From NCBI GenBank assembly GCA_034435975.1, contig DAOTWD010000103.1, positions 48,494 to 112,493 of the forward strand: DNA of 64,000 nucleotides, written 5' to 3'. The translations under genes were made by a program, and so were the position numbers. Each line of letters starts with the position of its first letter. Positions within the stretch are counted from its first letter, which is position 1. This stretch comes from CAKZQX01 sp034435975. Its GTDB lineage: Bacteria > Chloroflexota > Chloroflexia > Chloroflexales > Chloroflexaceae. Below are positions 8,243 through 17,900 of the stretch, piece by piece. The notes under the pieces are model-generated. The model had not been told where the DNA came from, did no database searches, and worked only from the letters and a program-made list of their open reading frames with translations.

Positions 8243-8824
8243 CTACAACTCAATGCGCGTGCCAAGCACCTGCAGGAACTGCGCAATCCAGGCTGGATGC
8301 GCCGGCCAGGCTGGAGCTGTCACTAGATTTCCATCCGTATACGCCTGGTCAACCGCAATATCCATGTATGTTCCACCAGCACGCTGTACATCTGGGCCAC
8401 AGGCGGGATACGCTGAGCAAGCTCTGCCTTCCAGGACACCGGCCGCTGCCAGCACCTGCGCACCGTGGCAAATCGCAGCAATTGGTTTCCCACTGGTGGC
8501 AAAGTAGCGGGTGATTTCCAGAACTTTCGGATTCAGACGGATATACTCCGGGGCACGACCACCAGGGATCACCAGCGCGTCATAGTCTTCGGCCCGTACT
8601 TCGGCGAACGTGGCGTTGAGCACAAAATTGTGTCCCGGCTTCTCACTGTACGTTTGATCGCCTTCAAAATCGTGAATAGCAGTACGCACGGTCTGCCCAC
8701 TGGTCTTATCAGGACACACAGCGTGTACCCGGTGTCCAACCGCTTGTAATGCCTGGAACGGTACCATGACTTCGTAGTCTTCGACATAGTCACCAACGAT
8801 CATAAGAATGTTCTTCGCTGCCAT
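8243..8824 (-). CDS. DJ-1/PfpI-family protein
   Basis: This 193-residue protein has the class I glutamine-amidotransferase-like fold of the DJ-1/PfpI/YhbO group. The nucleophile elbow is AICHGAQ with Cys119 and His120, and the conserved acidic residue is Glu15 in GDYVEDYE. VIPGGRAPEY (85-94) is the family's oxyanion/loop block. Members are described as glyoxalases, deglycases or peptidases acting in stress protection, cytoplasmic. An ACTCCTTTCG patch upstream reads as a ribosome site (CGAAAGGAGT) about 10 bases from the ATG. It is a single gene, divergent from the histidine kinase. Exact enzymatic activity cannot be assigned from sequence. Confidence 0.9.
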   Translation of the reverse strand: MAAKNILMIVGDYVEDYEVMVPFQALQAVGHRVHAVCPDKTSGQTVRTAIHDFEGDQTYSEKPGHNFVLNATFAEVRAEDYDALVIPGGRAPEYIRLNPKVLEITRYFATSGKPIAAICHGAQVLAAAGVLEGRACSAYPACGPDVQRAGGTYMDIAVDQAYTDGNLVTAPAWPAHPAWIAQFLQVLGTRIEL

Positions 8825-9012
8825 TGCTACCTGACTCCTTTCGGTTTGCGCGAACCATCACGGTCTGCGCGCATTAGCCAGACTCATAGATTCCTGGTAG
8901 AATATTTATTCCGTACAGATATAGCATACGTGCTACGGCCAGCGCTGTCAATAGCCCTGGCAACTGCGGTCTGTCAGGACACATCAGTATGACCACCCTG
9001 TTAGCCTGGGCG

Positions 9013-9041
9013 TTGGATTTTACAACACGGTACCGTAAGAT
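9013..9041 (+). promoter_or_regulatory. Putative promoter of the hybrid histidine kinase
   Basis: TTGGAT (9013-9018), 17-base spacer, TAAGAT (9036-9041), about 48 bases before the start codon. Moderate match only. Confidence 0.4.
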
Positions 9042-9089
9042 TTTTGGTAAAATACTTGTTAGAAATGGATACATTGTCTGGAGGACACC

Positions 9090-11861
9090 ATGCCCCCATC
9101 TGTTCCGCCATCTGATAGCCCGCTGTTGAACCAGCGTCACCTGAAACGTTATCTACGCTGGAAAATACCAATTACGGTGCTGTCGATCGGTGTCCTGGGT
9201 GTTCTGACGATGATAGAACCGTCAACAACCCTCAACATTGTGCTGGGGCTTGCACTGGTGTATACCGGGATTCTACTATGGGCACGCTGGAAACTTTACC
9301 AGTATGGAGCGGAAAATGTCAGCATAATCCTGGGCCTCAGTACGTGTGTTATTGCTGTAGTCATCGGGGCATTGTTGCCTTTTATGGCTCCTGTTTTGAT
9401 CTTCTTCCCCATCGAGGGGATAGCCATCAGTTTGCTCTATACCACCACTCGCAATGCCCGCTATCTGGTCTCGACAGTCTGGTTGAGTATGATGCTGGTG
9501 GTGACCCTGTTTGTCTGGCATACTCCTTTTGCCGCGCCACCATTGCTTATGAATGGGTTCCTGATCCTGATGACCGCAGCAACAACCAGCCTGACGATAT
9601 GGCTGTTATGGCTGTATCGGTGCAACCTCTTGAAATTGCTGGCTGAGGTGCGGTCGGCGCAGATGGATGTGCAGGAGCGGGAACACCAGTTTCTGCATAC
9701 AGTGAAAAACACAGAAGAGGCGTTGCAGCGCCGTGATGCGATCCTGGCAGCAGTCAGTTTTGCAGCACAGGAGTTTCTGAAGACTCCCGACTACCAGCAC
9801 GCTATCCAGTCGGTATTGCAACGGATCGGGCTTGCGGCTGGCGTCAGTCGGGTATATGTGTTTCAGAATCATCAGTACGACAATGGAGCGCTGGTCATGC
9901 GCCAGCGCTATGAATGGGTGGCCGCTGGTATTTCGCCGCAATTAAACAACACGCAGTTGCAGGAACTGGATTATCACGCCGAGGGTTTTGAGCGCTGGGT
10001 CAGAACGTTACGCCAGAATAAACTGATCTGTGGCGCTATCCGTACGTTTCCACCGTCAGAGCAGCGGGTGTTGTTGCCACAGGATATTCTCTCGATCGTG
10101 ATCGTGCCCATTTTTGTTGACAATGCCTGGTGGGGCTTCATCGGCTTTGATCAGTGTCACACGGAACATGCCTGGTCATTGGCCGAAAAAGAAGCGCTAC
10201 GAGCGGCGGCTGGTATTCTGGGAGCGGCGATTCAACACGGTCAGGCGCACGCTGCGTTACGTGCCGCCGAGGAGAAATACCGCTCGATTGTCGAACAGGC
10301 GGTGGAAGGTATTTTTCAGTCGACCCCGGAAGGCCGGTATTTGAGTGCCAATCCGGCCCTGGCGCGGATCTATGGGTACAGTTCGCCTGAAGAGTTGATC
10401 CAGAGCATCAAAAATATTGGAGATCAGATGTATGTTGACCCTGATATCCGTCGTCAGTTTATAGAGCGACTCTTGCAAGAAGGCGCTGTATCGGGCTTTG
10501 AAGCCCAGGTGTATCGTAAGGATGGGCAGGTCATCTGGATCTCACAGAGTGCCCGCGTGGTACGGAACGCAACCGATATCCCCTGTTACTACGAGGGTAC
10601 AGTTGAGGATATTACCGAGCGCAAGCGCGCCGAAGAACAACGGCTCGAACTAGAGCGTCGGTTGCAGGAGGTACAAAAGTTTGAGAGCCTGGGGGTGCTG
10701 GCAGGCGGTATTGCCCATGATTTTAACAACCTCCTGGGGGCCATTCTCGGCAATGCGACGCTGGCGTTGGAAGAACTGCCGCCTGAATCACCAGCGCGAC
10801 CATTGCTGGGGCATATTGAGATCGCAACCCGGCGGGCCGCAGACCTGACGCAGCATATGCTGGCCTATGTCGGCAAGGGGCGGATCACACGTCAGGATCT
10901 CGATCTGAATGAGGCTTTGCTGGAGATTATCGATCTCATGAAGCCTTCTTTGCCCAGACGTACGACGCTCCACTACGATCTGGAGCCAGCATTACCCCCG
11001 CTTGAAGCCGATGCCACGCAGATCCGGCAGGTCATTCTCAACCTGTTAATTAACGCAGCCGAGGCGTTGCAAGACAAACCGGGCGATATTCGTATCGCTA
11101 CCAGGATACGTTATGCGGATCGTGACTATCTGGCAACTACGTATCTCACTCCCGAATTGCCCGCTGGTACCTATATCATGCTCGAAATCGCCGATACTGG
11201 GTGTGGGATGGACACTGAAACGCAAGCCCGTATGTTTGATCCCTTCTTCACCACCAAGTTTACCGGACGAGGACTGGGATTGGCTGCGGTTCTGGGGATT
11301 GTACGTAATCATCGCGGGGCCTTAACCTGTACCAGCTCACCCGGTCAAGGCACGACCTTCCAGATCCTGTTGCCATACAGCGACCGACCAGCAGCGGCAC
11401 TGCTTTCTACCGCGGCCGCACCGCACCAGAACGGCGCTCAAGCGTGGTGTGGGCAGGGGACGATTTTGATCATTGACGATGAGGCCGGAGTGCGGATGAT
11501 CACTGAGCGGATGCTGGAGCGTATGGGTTTTACGACGCTTACGGCGGCTGATGGTCAGACGGGAATCGACTGCTTCCGTCAGCATGCCGATACGATTACC
11601 GGTGTGCTGCTCGATCTGACTATGCCTGGGTTGAGTGGCGAACAGACATTGCACGAGTTGTGTCGCCTGCGTGCGAATGTGCGGGTGGTGGTGATGAGTG
11701 GCTATGCCGAGGAAGAGGTACTCAAGCGCTTTGCCGGGTGGCAACTGGCAGGCGTTTTGCATAAGCCGTTTACACTGGATGAACTAAGGACGAAGATGTA
11801 CCAGAGCTTTGCCGATGTCCTGTCTCTGCTGCCAACTATGCCGGAACAACAGTTGTCATAA
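9090..11861 (+). CDS. Membrane-bound hybrid histidine kinase (GAF-PAS-HisKA-HATPase-REC)
   Basis: This 923-residue protein starts at ATG 9090 with GGAGG about 8 bases upstream. It has about six N-terminal membrane helices (about 24-180), a coiled-coil linker, a GAF-like sensor domain (about 210-385), a PAS domain (about 400-520, with the FQSTPEGRYLSANPALARI block) and a PAC segment ending in VEDITERK. A HisKA box follows with GIAHDFNNLL, where the phospho-acceptor is His543. The ATPase domain shows NLLINAAEAL, DTGCGMD and GRGLGLAAVLG. The C-terminal receiver has Asp842 in VLLDLTMPG, with a TSG-like MSG and Lys in LHKPF. It probably passes phosphate from His543 to Asp842 and on to a separate Hpt or regulator. 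No partner response regulator is adjacent, so it is an orphan kinase. The ligand is unknown. Confidence 0.93.
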   Translation: MPPSVPPSDSPLLNQRHLKRYLRWKIPITVLSIGVLGVLTMIEPSTTLNIVLGLALVYTGILLWARWKLYQYGAENVSIILGLSTCVIAVVIGALLPFMAPVLIFFPIEGIAISLLYTTTRNARYLVSTVWLSMMLVVTLFVWHTPFAAPPLLMNGFLILMTAATTSLTIWLLWLYRCNLLKLLAEVRSAQMDVQEREHQFLHTVKNTEEALQRRDAILAAVSFAAQEFLKTPDYQHAIQSVLQRIGLAAGVSRVYVFQNHQYDNGALVMRQRYEWVAAGISPQLNNTQLQELDYHAEGFERWVRTLRQNKLICGAIRTFPPSEQRVLLPQDILSIVIVPIFVDNAWWGFIGFDQCHTEHAWSLAEKEALRAAAGILGAAIQHGQAHAALRAAEEKYRSIVEQAVEGIFQSTPEGRYLSANPALARIYGYSSPEELIQSIKNIGDQMYVDPDIRRQFIERLLQEGAVSGFEAQVYRKDGQVIWISQSARVVRNATDIPCYYEGTVEDITERKRAEEQRLELERRLQEVQKFESLGVLAGGIAHDFNNLLGAILGNATLALEELPPESPARPLLGHIEIATRRAADLTQHMLAYVGKGRITRQDLDLNEALLEIIDLMKPSLPRRTTLHYDLEPALPPLEADATQIRQVILNLLINAAEALQDKPGDIRIATRIRYADRDYLATTYLTPELPAGTYIMLEIADTGCGMDTETQARMFDPFFTTKFTGRGLGLAAVLGIVRNHRGALTCTSSPGQGTTFQILLPYSDRPAAALLSTAAAPHQNGAQAWCGQGTILIIDDEAGVRMITERMLERMGFTTLTAADGQTGIDCFRQHADTITGVLLDLTMPGLSGEQTLHELCRLRANVRVVVMSGYAEEEVLKRFAGWQLAGVLHKPFTLDELRTKMYQSFADVLSLLPTMPEQQLS

Positions 11862-11995
11862 TGTAACAGCCGGTTGCGATCTTTTCTTGCACTATTCATC
11901 ACATAATTGGTACGCTAGGGGACAAGCCAATCATCCCGACTTCCAGAATCGGCTGACTTCTCAGCAGCGGTGATGGGTCAACCGGATGACACAAC

Positions 11996-12106
11996 GTAAC
12001 CGTTCAGGTGGGGTGGTCAGGAGGGGCGTTGCCCCTCCTGGAGTCTCTTCGGTTTTGCGGGGGCCGCAGGCCCCCGCGCCGGCGCAGGCACCACCTGAAC
12101 GGTTAC
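11996..12106. repeat. MITE-like element with perfect 16-bp terminal inverted repeats
   Basis: A 111-base element between genes. The ends GTAACCGTTCAGGTGG (11996-12011) and CCACCTGAACGGTTAC (12091-12106) are exact reverse complements. Inside are a hairpin around GGAGGGGCGTTGCCCCTCC and copy 5 of the GC-rich palindrome (12057-12077). No coding capacity. A diverged relative starts at 57693. Confidence 0.75.
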
Positions 12107-12142
12107 TGACAGAACTGTGATTGAACGAGAAAGGCAGAAACG

Positions 12143-12451
12143 ATGGCGCGGCCCAAGCGAGTGAATCCAATGTTGCGTGTTGCTCAGAAGTATGTAAGTC
12201 TGCATATACCCGAATTTAAGGATGTGCCGTTGCGGGTGCGCTCACTGGATGGCCCACCGGGTTCACCGCGCTATACCGTCACTGCTGAAGCGTGTGGCGC
12301 TGCGGTCTGCCCATATGGTGTGTCTCCAGCAACGGCAGCGGCGGGTGACTGCCCGATCCTGGAGTGTCAATTGCGCCACTCGCTGCGCCTGTTGTTGGAT
12401 CGGCAAGGGCAGGTGCTGGAAGAGATGCGCAGCGGTATTCACTGGGGTTGA
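12143..12451 (+). CDS. Small Cys-containing hypothetical protein coupled to a glycosyltransferase
   Basis: This 102-residue protein has GAGAAAGG about 10 bases before ATG 12143. It has a basic N-terminus (MARPKRVNP) and four cysteines in a compact region (ACGAAVCPYG and GDCPILECQL, near residues 50-75), suggesting a small metal- or disulfide-bonded module. It ends RSGIHWG. I do not recognise the family. Its TGA (12449-12451) is one base from the GTG start of the glycosyltransferase, so the two are probably translationally coupled. A larger frame in +3 covering this region (from 12222) is most likely only the upstream extension of the glycosyltransferase frame. The coupling is the main support that this is real. 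Confidence 0.6.
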   Translation: MARPKRVNPMLRVAQKYVSLHIPEFKDVPLRVRSLDGPPGSPRYTVTAEACGAAVCPYGVSPATAAAGDCPILECQLRHSLRLLLDRQGQVLEEMRSGIHWG

Positions 12452-12452
12452 T

Positions 12453-13463
12453 GTGCCATCACCACATACTGGTGTCTCGCTCATCTGCACGGTTCGCGAT
12501 GAGGCCGATAATATTGCGGCATTACTCGATTCAATGCTCGCACAGAGTCGTCTCCCTGATGAGATCGTGATTAACGATTGCGGCAGCCGCGATGCAACAG
12601 CGGCGATTGTGCGGCGCTATGCCGTGCGTCATCCACGTATCCGCCTGGTAGTCGGTGGTTATAATATTCCCTCTGGACGGAACCATGCGATCGCATCCGC
12701 TACGAAACCGCTGATTGCCTGCACCGATGCCGGGTTGACCCTCGACCCGCACTGGCTGGCGCGGATTGTGGCTCCGCTCGAAGCAGGTGAGGCTGACCTG
12801 GTGGGAGGCTTTTTCCGCCCTGCTCCGCAGAGTCTGTTTGAGCTGGCGCTGGGTGCAACGAACTATCGCATTGCAGCGGAAATTGACCCGGCGCGGTTTT
12901 TGCCGTTTGGCAAGTCTATGGCCTTTCGCAAAGCGGTGTGGACGGCGGTGGGCGGCTTCCCTGAATGGGCCAGCCATTGCGAAGATCTGTTGTTTGACTT
13001 GGCAATTGAGCGTGCCGGTTATCGCCGCACCTTTGTGCCAGAGGCGCTGGTCTTTTTTCGTCCTCGTTCCTCGTTGTGGGCATTTGCGCGCCAGTATTTC
13101 CTGTATGCCCGTGGCGATGGGATGGCCGGTTTGTGGCCGCGTCGCCACCGTGTGCGCTATGCAGTCTATGGCGTACTGCTGGCATTGCTCGTGCTGGCAC
13201 AACGCTTGCCTGCTGTGCGCTTGCCGCTGGCGCTGCTGCTGCTGGCCGGCGCAGCAGCCTACACCCACGGGCCGTATCGGCGCGTATGGCCGCAGACAGC
13301 CCCACTGTCCTGGGGGCAGCGCTGCTTTGTGCTGGCGCTGGTGCCGCTCATTCGGCTGGTGGGCGACTGCGCCAAGATGGTCGGATATCCGATGGGCGTG
13401 CTGCGCCGGCGGTCGGGAGGTGGTACGGCCGGAGGCAAGGACGATTTGAACACAAAGGAGTGA
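12453..13463 (+). CDS. Family 2 glycosyltransferase with C-terminal membrane segments
   Basis: Start GTG 12453 is chosen because it directly follows the stop of the coupled upstream gene and leads straight into the GT-A fold (VSLICTVRDEADNI). This gives 336 residues. Motifs are those of GT2 enzymes: EIVINDCGSRDAT for nucleotide-sugar binding (around residue 35), a DxD-like ACTDAG (around 90), and a GG-FPEW...ED block (about 165-175) holding the probable base. Hydrophobic segments near residues 230-265 suggest membrane attachment. It should transfer sugars to a lipid or polysaccharide acceptor on the cytoplasmic face. The gene converges on the Wadjet jetD gene, with a 240-base GC-rich repeat tract between. 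Donor and acceptor are unknown. Confidence 0.85.
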   Translation: MPSPHTGVSLICTVRDEADNIAALLDSMLAQSRLPDEIVINDCGSRDATAAIVRRYAVRHPRIRLVVGGYNIPSGRNHAIASATKPLIACTDAGLTLDPHWLARIVAPLEAGEADLVGGFFRPAPQSLFELALGATNYRIAAEIDPARFLPFGKSMAFRKAVWTAVGGFPEWASHCEDLLFDLAIERAGYRRTFVPEALVFFRPRSSLWAFARQYFLYARGDGMAGLWPRRHRVRYAVYGVLLALLVLAQRLPAVRLPLALLLLAGAAAYTHGPYRRVWPQTAPLSWGQRCFVLALVPLIRLVGDCAKMVGYPMGVLRRRSGGGTAGGKDDLNTKE

Positions 13464-13469
13464 TGTGTG

Positions 13470-13700
13470 TGCCGCCACACGTCGCACGTGTCGTCGCTTC
13501 ACGCCTCGTCGCCCATTCTTGTCCGTCACACTTGGAATGGCCGCCCGCGCCCCGGACGGACGCGCTACATGGCAGGGCGTGCGTCGCCACACGCCACACG
13601 CCTCACGCCCCATTCTTGTCCGCCACACTCCGAAGAATGGCCGCTCCACGCCTCGCGCCTCGTCCTTCGCGCCTCGTCGCCTCGTCGCCTCGCATTACCT
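13470..13700. repeat. GC-rich imperfect direct repeats between convergent genes
   Basis: Two related units (about 13502-13550 and 13598-13650) share CCATTCTTGTCCG, CACACT and GAATGGCCGC. The right end is low-complexity CGCCTCGT repeated several times. Several open frames cross it on both strands but have biased Arg/Pro/His content and no ribosome sites, so none is called. The tract lies just 3' of jetD. Confidence 0.65.
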
Positions 13701-13705
13701 CAGCA

Positions 13706-14938
13706 TCAGGGCCGACACAGCACGGGCGGAGGGGCGATGGCCTCTTGCTCTAGCTTGCAATCGGCGTGCAGCAGGGCAGCGATCAGGGGTTGGCAGTCAG
13801 CGAGCTGCGGGTGTGATTGCAGGCTCTGCAAGGCTGCACGATCGCGGGCGGTCAGTGGCCGGGCATACCGGCGCTGACGGCGGAACGTTTCGGCGTCCAT
13901 CGCCAGCGGTTGAACAGTGGCCAGCGTGCCACGCAGGTGCAGCAGGATGCGCAGTCCATCGGGATCGAGGTCGCCCCAGTGGTACAGGGTAATGCCTGGC
14001 ACGGCCTGACGCAGGTTTTGGAGCAAAGTCAGCACGGCCGGGCTGGCAAAGCCACCGAGGTACACCGCCAGTACGGACGGGTGTCGTACGGGCAGCAGTT
14101 CGTGAAAGCTGGTGGCATTCTCGATGGTAACAACGGTTCGGGCGTGGCAAGCTGCAATCTGGCAGTGCTGCAACAGACTGGTCGGTAGCGCCAATCCTGC
14201 CTCAACCCCACTCAGATCGAGCGGCGTTGCCGCGCCAGTGCGCAACACCAGTGCCCCCGCCAGCGGCACGTATTCAGGAATGCGCTCGACCATGTGCGCT
14301 CGCAGCAGAGCACGGTCATCATCGCCGAATGTCGCTGACGATGTATCGTGGCGGCGTAGCACGGCAATGATTGCGTTGCGCAGTTCGGCGATGCGCTTGC
14401 TATTGGCAAACAGACGCACGCTCAACGCCCGCTCGCTCAGGGGTGCGCGTAGCCGGGCGATTGCGTCCAGCACCATCAGCAGATCGGCATTCCCTTGCGG
14501 ATCATCCAGGTTGAGCGGGGAGAGCGCTCGTTGGTGCGCCAGTTGTTCGCTTGCCCAGGCCAGGAATGCCGCGTGCCAGTCGGTGCGTGGCTCCTGCGCC
14601 GCCAGTAACGCACGCAGTTCGGCTTCCTGCTGCCGACGTGGAGTGCGGTTCAGCAGCGTGTATAGCGTGGCGGCGTGGGCTGGCAGGAGATCAACGGCTT
14701 CCAGCCAGTTGCCCTGTTCCCACTTCTGCCAGTGTAGCTGGACGATCCCTTGCACTGCCAACTGTTGCAGGGCCGCATTCGTCTCACTGCGCGGCGCCGC
14801 GTTGTCAGGTGCAAAATAGGCAGGATGCGTCTTTGCTGTCAGCCGCACACGCACCACCGTCTGCCGCTGCGGTTGCTCATAGCGATCCAGCAGTGTATGC
14901 AGGATGGTGCGGGCCAGTTCTGGCAGATAGACGTTCAT
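13706..14938 (-). CDS. jetD: Wadjet subunit JetD (toprim-like nuclease, DUF3322/DUF2220 type)
   Basis: This 410-residue protein matches JetD. The N-terminal part is helical and winged-helix-like. The C-terminal toprim-related domain carries TIENATSFHEL (Glu ~273) and WGDLDPDGLRIL (Asp ~323-327). These acidic residues fit metal-binding catalytic positions. In characterised Wadjet systems JetD nicks or cuts circular plasmid DNA after the JetABC SMC complex has extruded it, protecting the host from plasmids. The start overlaps the jetC stop by ATGA (14935-14938), the tightest form of translational coupling. The catalytic motifs look intact, so the gene is probably functional. Type (I, II or III) is not assigned. 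Confidence 0.88.
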   Translation of the reverse strand: MNVYLPELARTILHTLLDRYEQPQRQTVVRVRLTAKTHPAYFAPDNAAPRSETNAALQQLAVQGIVQLHWQKWEQGNWLEAVDLLPAHAATLYTLLNRTPRRQQEAELRALLAAQEPRTDWHAAFLAWASEQLAHQRALSPLNLDDPQGNADLLMVLDAIARLRAPLSERALSVRLFANSKRIAELRNAIIAVLRRHDTSSATFGDDDRALLRAHMVERIPEYVPLAGALVLRTGAATPLDLSGVEAGLALPTSLLQHCQIAACHARTVVTIENATSFHELLPVRHPSVLAVYLGGFASPAVLTLLQNLRQAVPGITLYHWGDLDPDGLRILLHLRGTLATVQPLAMDAETFRRQRRYARPLTARDRAALQSLQSHPQLADCQPLIAALLHADCKLEQEAIAPPPVLCRP

Positions 14939-17900
14939 GGGGTCGAGTCGGGCAGATCGTTCGGGGCGACCGTGCCATTGCCAGACGTGGCGGCGGCCAG
15001 TTTTGCCAGTAGCGCGGCATAGTTGCGGTATGGCTCGATCAAAACCGTATCGCCCACAGTGGATAGCACTAGGCTGGTGCAGATCTTCGGCACCAGATAT
15101 TCGCAGCGTTCGAGCGGCGTGGCGGTGATGATTTGCAGGCCAAAGCCTTGCAGCAACTCCAGCGTGGCCCCGATCCGATCCTGATCCATCTTGGAGAAAG
15201 CCTCATCGAAGGCGACCAGGCGGATGGTGGGTCGCTGGTGACGCTCGTTGATGTGGTACAACTGCGCAAACGAGGCAGCGATGGTGACATAGAACGGCGT
15301 CTGCGTCTCGCCACCAGAGGTCTGGCCCATGATACGGCTCAGGCGCGAGGTGTTGCCGTCGGCGTGTGTCACCTCAATGTCGTAGCTCAGGTAGCTGCGG
15401 TAGTCGGTCATGCGGCGCTGCTGCTCGCGTTCGGCGTCGGTTCTGGGTGTGCGCGTAAGCAGTGCATAGAACTGATCGAAACTGGCCTTGTGGGTGGCAT
15501 AAAAATCGCTCTGAAAGAGTGAGCCGGAAGTACCGATGAGTTGTGCATCGTTGATCAGGTTGTAATATTCACGCATATCGTCGGCAGGCTGAGCCTTGAA
15601 GCGGTAGCGCTCGTGGCGAAAGTGCAGCCGGCTCAATGCGTCGTTGATACGTTCCAGTTCCTGGCGGGCCAGCAGCATCTGCTCGCGCAGGCGGTGCAAC
15701 ACGTGTTCGCGCAACTCTTCTTCGGCCTTGCGCTGGGCCTGGGCGATCTGCTCTTCATAGTGTGGCAATTCGGTGGCCTGCAAGCGTTCGTATTCCGCTT
15801 GATAGCGGGTTTCGTCGAGACTCTGTGGCAGTGCGGTGAACTGGTAGCTGAAGTTGTAGGCAGTGGCCGCGTCGCGCATCTGATCCAGTTCACGCTGCAT
15901 GCGCGTATGAAATTTCTGGGCGGTACTCTCGGCATTGTGGATCGCCGCACTCAGATCGGGGGTGTCCAGGTGTTTGGGCACGAGCGACTCGGCCTCGGCC
16001 ACGGCGGTCGCCAGTCGTTCGCGCTCGGCCTGCGCCTGCTGTTCGCGCTCGATGCGCTGGCGCTCGGCCTTGATCTGCTGCGCGGACAGCGTTTCTTGTG
16101 CATTTTCAAGCTGCCCAATGCGTCTGGTAAGTTGCCGTTCGTGCTGCATTTCCTGTTCAACAATCGCCTGCAGGCGCTGCGCTTCACGCTCCAGTTCGGC
16201 CAGGCCACTCAGGTCAAGCGCTGCCAGCTCGCCTTGCCAGGCGGCGATCTGCTGGCGCAGCGGGTGCTCGTCCAGATCGGCATCGAGCCGCTGATGCAGG
16301 TTGGAGAATTTGCGCGCTGCATCCTGAAGCAGCTTCACCAGACTCTGCTGGTCACGTGCCCGGGGGGTGTCAGCAGCGATCATGTCCGTGATCTGTTGCA
16401 GTTCGTCCTGCACCATCTGAATCTGTGACTGCCGGGCGCGGCGGCCAATGTAGCGTGGTGTGTAGGTATCGGGGCGCAGCGCGCGTACCGCCCACTCGCT
16501 GTACAGTACCACATCGGCGGTGATAGCGCGGTGATGCTGGCGCAGTTCTTCGACGCTGGCACAGCAGATAATATTACCCAGAACGGTATTAAGGTAAGAG
16601 CGTAACACCTCGGCCCCAGCCCTGGGCTGCACCTGTTCGGCCAGTGAGCCGGGTTGAGCCTGGCGCCCCTCTCTACTGGAACGTTCCAGGTCGATCAGCC
16701 CGACATCGTATAGACCTTCGGCAGCGCGGGCATGATCCAGCTCGCGCATCGCGGCCACGAAGTCGCATGGTGGCACAATCAGGTAGAAGCGGCGCGGGCC
16801 GAGCATGGCTTCGACCGCATTCTGCCAGTGTTCGTCCGGCACTTCGATCAGATCACAGAGCAGAGGTGGACGCTCACCGCCGATACGTGATGCAAGCAAA
16901 TCGCGCAGGCGCTCGACATGGGCCGGGAAGGGCTTGTGGCCTTTCCGCAATTGGGCCAGACGTTGCTCTAGCTCGGTCTGCCGTCTATGTAACTCTTTGA
17001 GTTTGCTGTCGAGTTCAAAGAGCGTTTGCTGATTGCGGGTAGTGGCACTGTCGAGCGCCCGGATGGCTGCTTGAAGCTCGGTGGTGAGCATGGGTGACGG
17101 CGGGATGTCAACATTCAACCCCGCCAGCGTGATTTGCAGCGTGCGTAGTGCTGGCTCTTCCTCCGCGTCCAGTATGGATTGATCGGCATCCAGTGTCAGC
17201 ACTGGCGTAAGATCGCGGATAGCCTGCTGGAGCGCGGCCAGCAATTGCTGCCAGCGGGCGCGGATGGCGTCGGCCTCACGCCGGGCGGTGTCGATCTGGC
17301 GCTCCAGGTCGGCGCGGCGCTGCATAACGCTGGACTGGCGCAATTGCACCTGCACCTCCAGCAGTGCCTCGTTCGCGCCCTTCAGCGCGGCCTGCACGGT
17401 CGTCAATTCTTCCTGGCAGGTAGCGAGTTGCTGCTGCGTGTCGGTTATCTGCTGTTGCAGCGCGGCCACATGGCGCTGTGCGGCTTCTGCCCGGAGGAGG
17501 GCGGCAAGCAGAGTATAGGTCGCATAATGTGCCTGCCAGCGTCGCGCTTCCTGACGATGCCGCTCAATCGCTTCTAGCCGAATGATCTTCTCTTTTACGA
17601 CAGTAGCGGTGACGCGCAGTTCTTCCAGGCGCTGCACCACCTGCTGCAACGTTTCCACCTGGAGCGCCTTTTCTTCGAGCAGCCAGCGTTCGACAAACTC
17701 GCGGATGTCGCGGATGGGCTGGAAGGTCAGGGCGCGAATGAACAGGTCGAAGAAGCGCTCGTGTAGCCCGCCCAGGCTGTTGAGCAGCTCGGTCTGATAC
17801 TCGTGTACCTGCTCGAAGAGACGCGCCTTGCGGCGATTGCGCAGCGCCTGTTTGAGTTCGCGGCGCGGCAGGGGCCGTCCGTCGGGGATCGCCAGATCAA

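Noticed and set aside
12531..13649. 372-codon minus-strand frame opposite the glycosyltransferase
   Set aside because: Antisense to a gene with clear GT2 motifs; composition rich in His, Arg and Gln and no recognisable domain.
15541..16428. Long plus-strand frame opposite jetC
   Set aside because: It mirrors the coiled-coil region of jetC on the other strand, has no ribosome site and a biased hydrophobic/Leu-rich composition typical of shadows.
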